NCBI RefSeq assembly: GCF_003719195.1
Contig: NZ_CP024996.1
Location: 1,860,001 to 1,924,000 of the forward strand
Source: Herbaspirillum rubrisubalbicans
Lineage (GTDB): Bacteria > Pseudomonadota > Gammaproteobacteria > Burkholderiales > Burkholderiaceae_D
Direction: 5' to 3'
DNA length: 64,000 nt
The notes beneath the pieces are model-generated. The model was not told the origin of the DNA and ran no database searches. It was given only the letters and a program-made list of their open reading frames with translations. Shown here piece after piece: positions 62,981 through 64,000 of the stretch. Each line of letters starts with the position of its first letter. The first letter of the stretch is position 1. The position numbers and the translations under genes were made by a program.

Positions 62981-63967
62981 TCAGCGGAAGGCGAGGAAGT
63001 ACATCAGCAATACGTTGACCGCCAGCAGCGTCAAGGCGGTAGGAATCTGCACCTTGATGACCTGGTACTTGTTCTTCAGTTCCAGCAGCGCGGCCGGCAC
63101 GATGTTGTAGTTGGCCGCCATCGGCGTCATCAGCGTGCCGCAATAGCCGGAGTACATGCCGATGGACACCAGCGGCGCCGGATCGGCGTGATGGCCCAGG
63201 ATCAGGAAGGGCAGGGCGATGCCCGCACTCATCACCGGGAAGGCGGCAAAGGCGTTGCCCATCACCATGGTAAAGAGCGCCATGCCCACGCAATAGATCA
63301 CCACCACCAGGAAACGGTTGTCCGGATTGACGAACAGGCTCACCACGTGTTGCACCGAGTTGCCGGTCTTGGCGGCCACGAACACGCCGCCCAGCATGGC
63401 CAGCATCAGCGGCAGGATTGCCGCCCAGCCGATCGAGTCCACCAGGCGACGCGACTGGCGCACTGCCTGCAAGGGCGTACCACGGGTCAGCACGCAGCCG
63501 GCGATGAGCGCACACACACAGGCTACGCACAGGGCTGCCAGCGTCAGTTGCTTCTGGTCCAGCAGCATCATGCCGCCCACCGAGACGCCCTTGAGCAGCA
63601 CGGTACAGGCCACCGTGATGACCGGGATCAGCACCGCCGGGAAGAACAGCCAATTGCCCAGGCGTTTGGAGGAAGCCACGCGCTCGTCCTGAGTGGAGGT
63701 GGCATAGCTGCCCATGGAGAGCATCCCGGTGCCGGCGATCAGGGAAATGATGATGACGGTGCCGCCGATGATGCGGTGGGCCATGGACTTACCGAGCTGC
63801 TCCACCAGCAGGTCGCCGAACAGGAACACGGCACCGAAGAGGAACCAGAACAGGGCCGTGGTGAGGCGCTTGGGGTTGCCCTTGTCGCGCAGGGTCATCA
63901 CGGTGAGCATCATGACGATGATGCCGATGAGGTAGTAGATGCGGTTGATGGAAATGAGCGTATTCAT
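62981..63967 (-). CDS. DUF979 integral membrane protein, likely transporter subunit
   Basis: A 328-residue protein with about nine TM helices (IYYLIGIIVMMLTVMTL, LFFPAVLIPVITVACTVLL, LTLAALCVACVCALIAGCVL, PLMLAMLGGVFVAAKTGNS). MVMGNAFAAFPVMSAGIALP and SIGMYSGYCGTLMTPMAANY are conserved DUF979 segments that look like transport-site loops. DUF979 is usually paired with DUF969, probably as a two-subunit transporter. Its ATG overlaps the stop of the preceding gene. Substrate unknown. Confidence 0.88.
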   Translation of the reverse strand: MNTLISINRIYYLIGIIVMMLTVMTLRDKGNPKRLTTALFWFLFGAVFLFGDLLVEQLGKSMAHRIIGGTVIIISLIAGTGMLSMGSYATSTQDERVASSKRLGNWLFFPAVLIPVITVACTVLLKGVSVGGMMLLDQKQLTLAALCVACVCALIAGCVLTRGTPLQAVRQSRRLVDSIGWAAILPLMLAMLGGVFVAAKTGNSVQHVVSLFVNPDNRFLVVVIYCVGMALFTMVMGNAFAAFPVMSAGIALPFLILGHHADPAPLVSIGMYSGYCGTLMTPMAANYNIVPAALLELKNKYQVIKVQIPTALTLLAVNVLLMYFLAFR

Positions 63968-64000
63968 GCGGACACCTTGGCGGCAGCGGATTGGGTGGTT
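63964..64000 (-). CDS. C-terminal end of the gene upstream of DUF979 (probably DUF969)
   Basis: On the minus strand the last readable codons are TTQSAAAKVSA then TGA, whose stop overlaps the DUF979 start (ATGA). Translational coupling and the usual DUF969-DUF979 pairing suggest DUF969; the 11 residues cannot prove it. Confidence 0.5.
   Translation of the reverse strand, partial: TTQSAAAKVSA

Overview
The window looks like a contiguous piece of chromosome from a high-GC betaproteobacterium of the Burkholderiales, most likely Oxalobacteraceae and close to Herbaspirillum. I infer this from gene content and order (ilvI-ilvH-ilvC followed by psd and pssA, an ECF sigma/DUF3619/DUF3106 operon, rpsO-pnp) and from protein sequence style; no rRNA or tRNA gene is present to fix the taxon. 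I see no prophage, IS transposase or CRISPR array.

Region by region. 1-4.5 kb: the 3'-truncated dadA (D-amino acid dehydrogenase) divergent from an Lrp-type regulator, then a YdeP/FdhF-like molybdopterin oxidoreductase coupled to a small winged-helix-like protein. 4.5-6.8 kb: a MocR regulator divergent from a glutathione S-transferase. 6.8-11.7 kb: a Fur-box-preceded cluster of a PepSY membrane protein, a DUF2271 protein with an SGAT flavinylation-like motif, a DUF4198 protein, ApbE flavin transferase and a membrane-anchored diflavin reductase. I read it as an iron-regulated electron-transfer chain to the cell envelope. 11.8-16.5 kb: a CNNM/hemolysin-family protein, a DUF1289 protein, a TM2 protein, an MFS exporter and a DUF4197 protein.

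16.5-20.8 kb: an osmoprotectant-type ABC transporter (permease, binding protein, permease, ATPase) whose 5' region carries a 268-bp nested inverted-repeat element that folds into a three-way junction. 20.9-22.9 kb: a LysR regulator divergent from an agmatinase/guanidinobutyrase. 23-35 kb: mostly housekeeping genes: GNAT, RhlE, hydrolase, VOC, SuhB, TrmJ-RsuA, a ParE-type toxin with an unusual antitoxin, gamma-carbonic anhydrase-Hsp33, DUF455, lipoprotein, lipase, RDD. 34.8-36.6 kb: the ECF sigma/DUF3619/DUF3106 operon. 37-44 kb: ilvI-ilvH-ilvC behind a long leader, a SIMPL protein, a secreted unknown, psd and pssA.

44-50 kb: an unknown Ser/Thr-rich protein, a diguanylate cyclase with duplicated sensory domains, DUF2917 divergent from a second MocR regulator, and a TPR-methyltransferase. 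49.9-56.6 kb: a divergent catabolic cluster (PLP deaminase and KDG-type kinase on one side; RpiR regulator, N-acyl-D-amino acid deacylase, RidA and GntP permease on the other). Its gene set fits uptake and breakdown of an amino sugar acid such as N-acyl-D-glucosaminate. 56.7-61.8 kb: a lipoprotein, rpsO, pnp and a type II NADH dehydrogenase. 61.9-64 kb: DUF2891, DUF979 and the last codons of what is probably DUF969.

The three most interesting items are the Fur-linked flavinylation cluster, the structured element at 17007-17274 and the amino-sugar-acid cluster.
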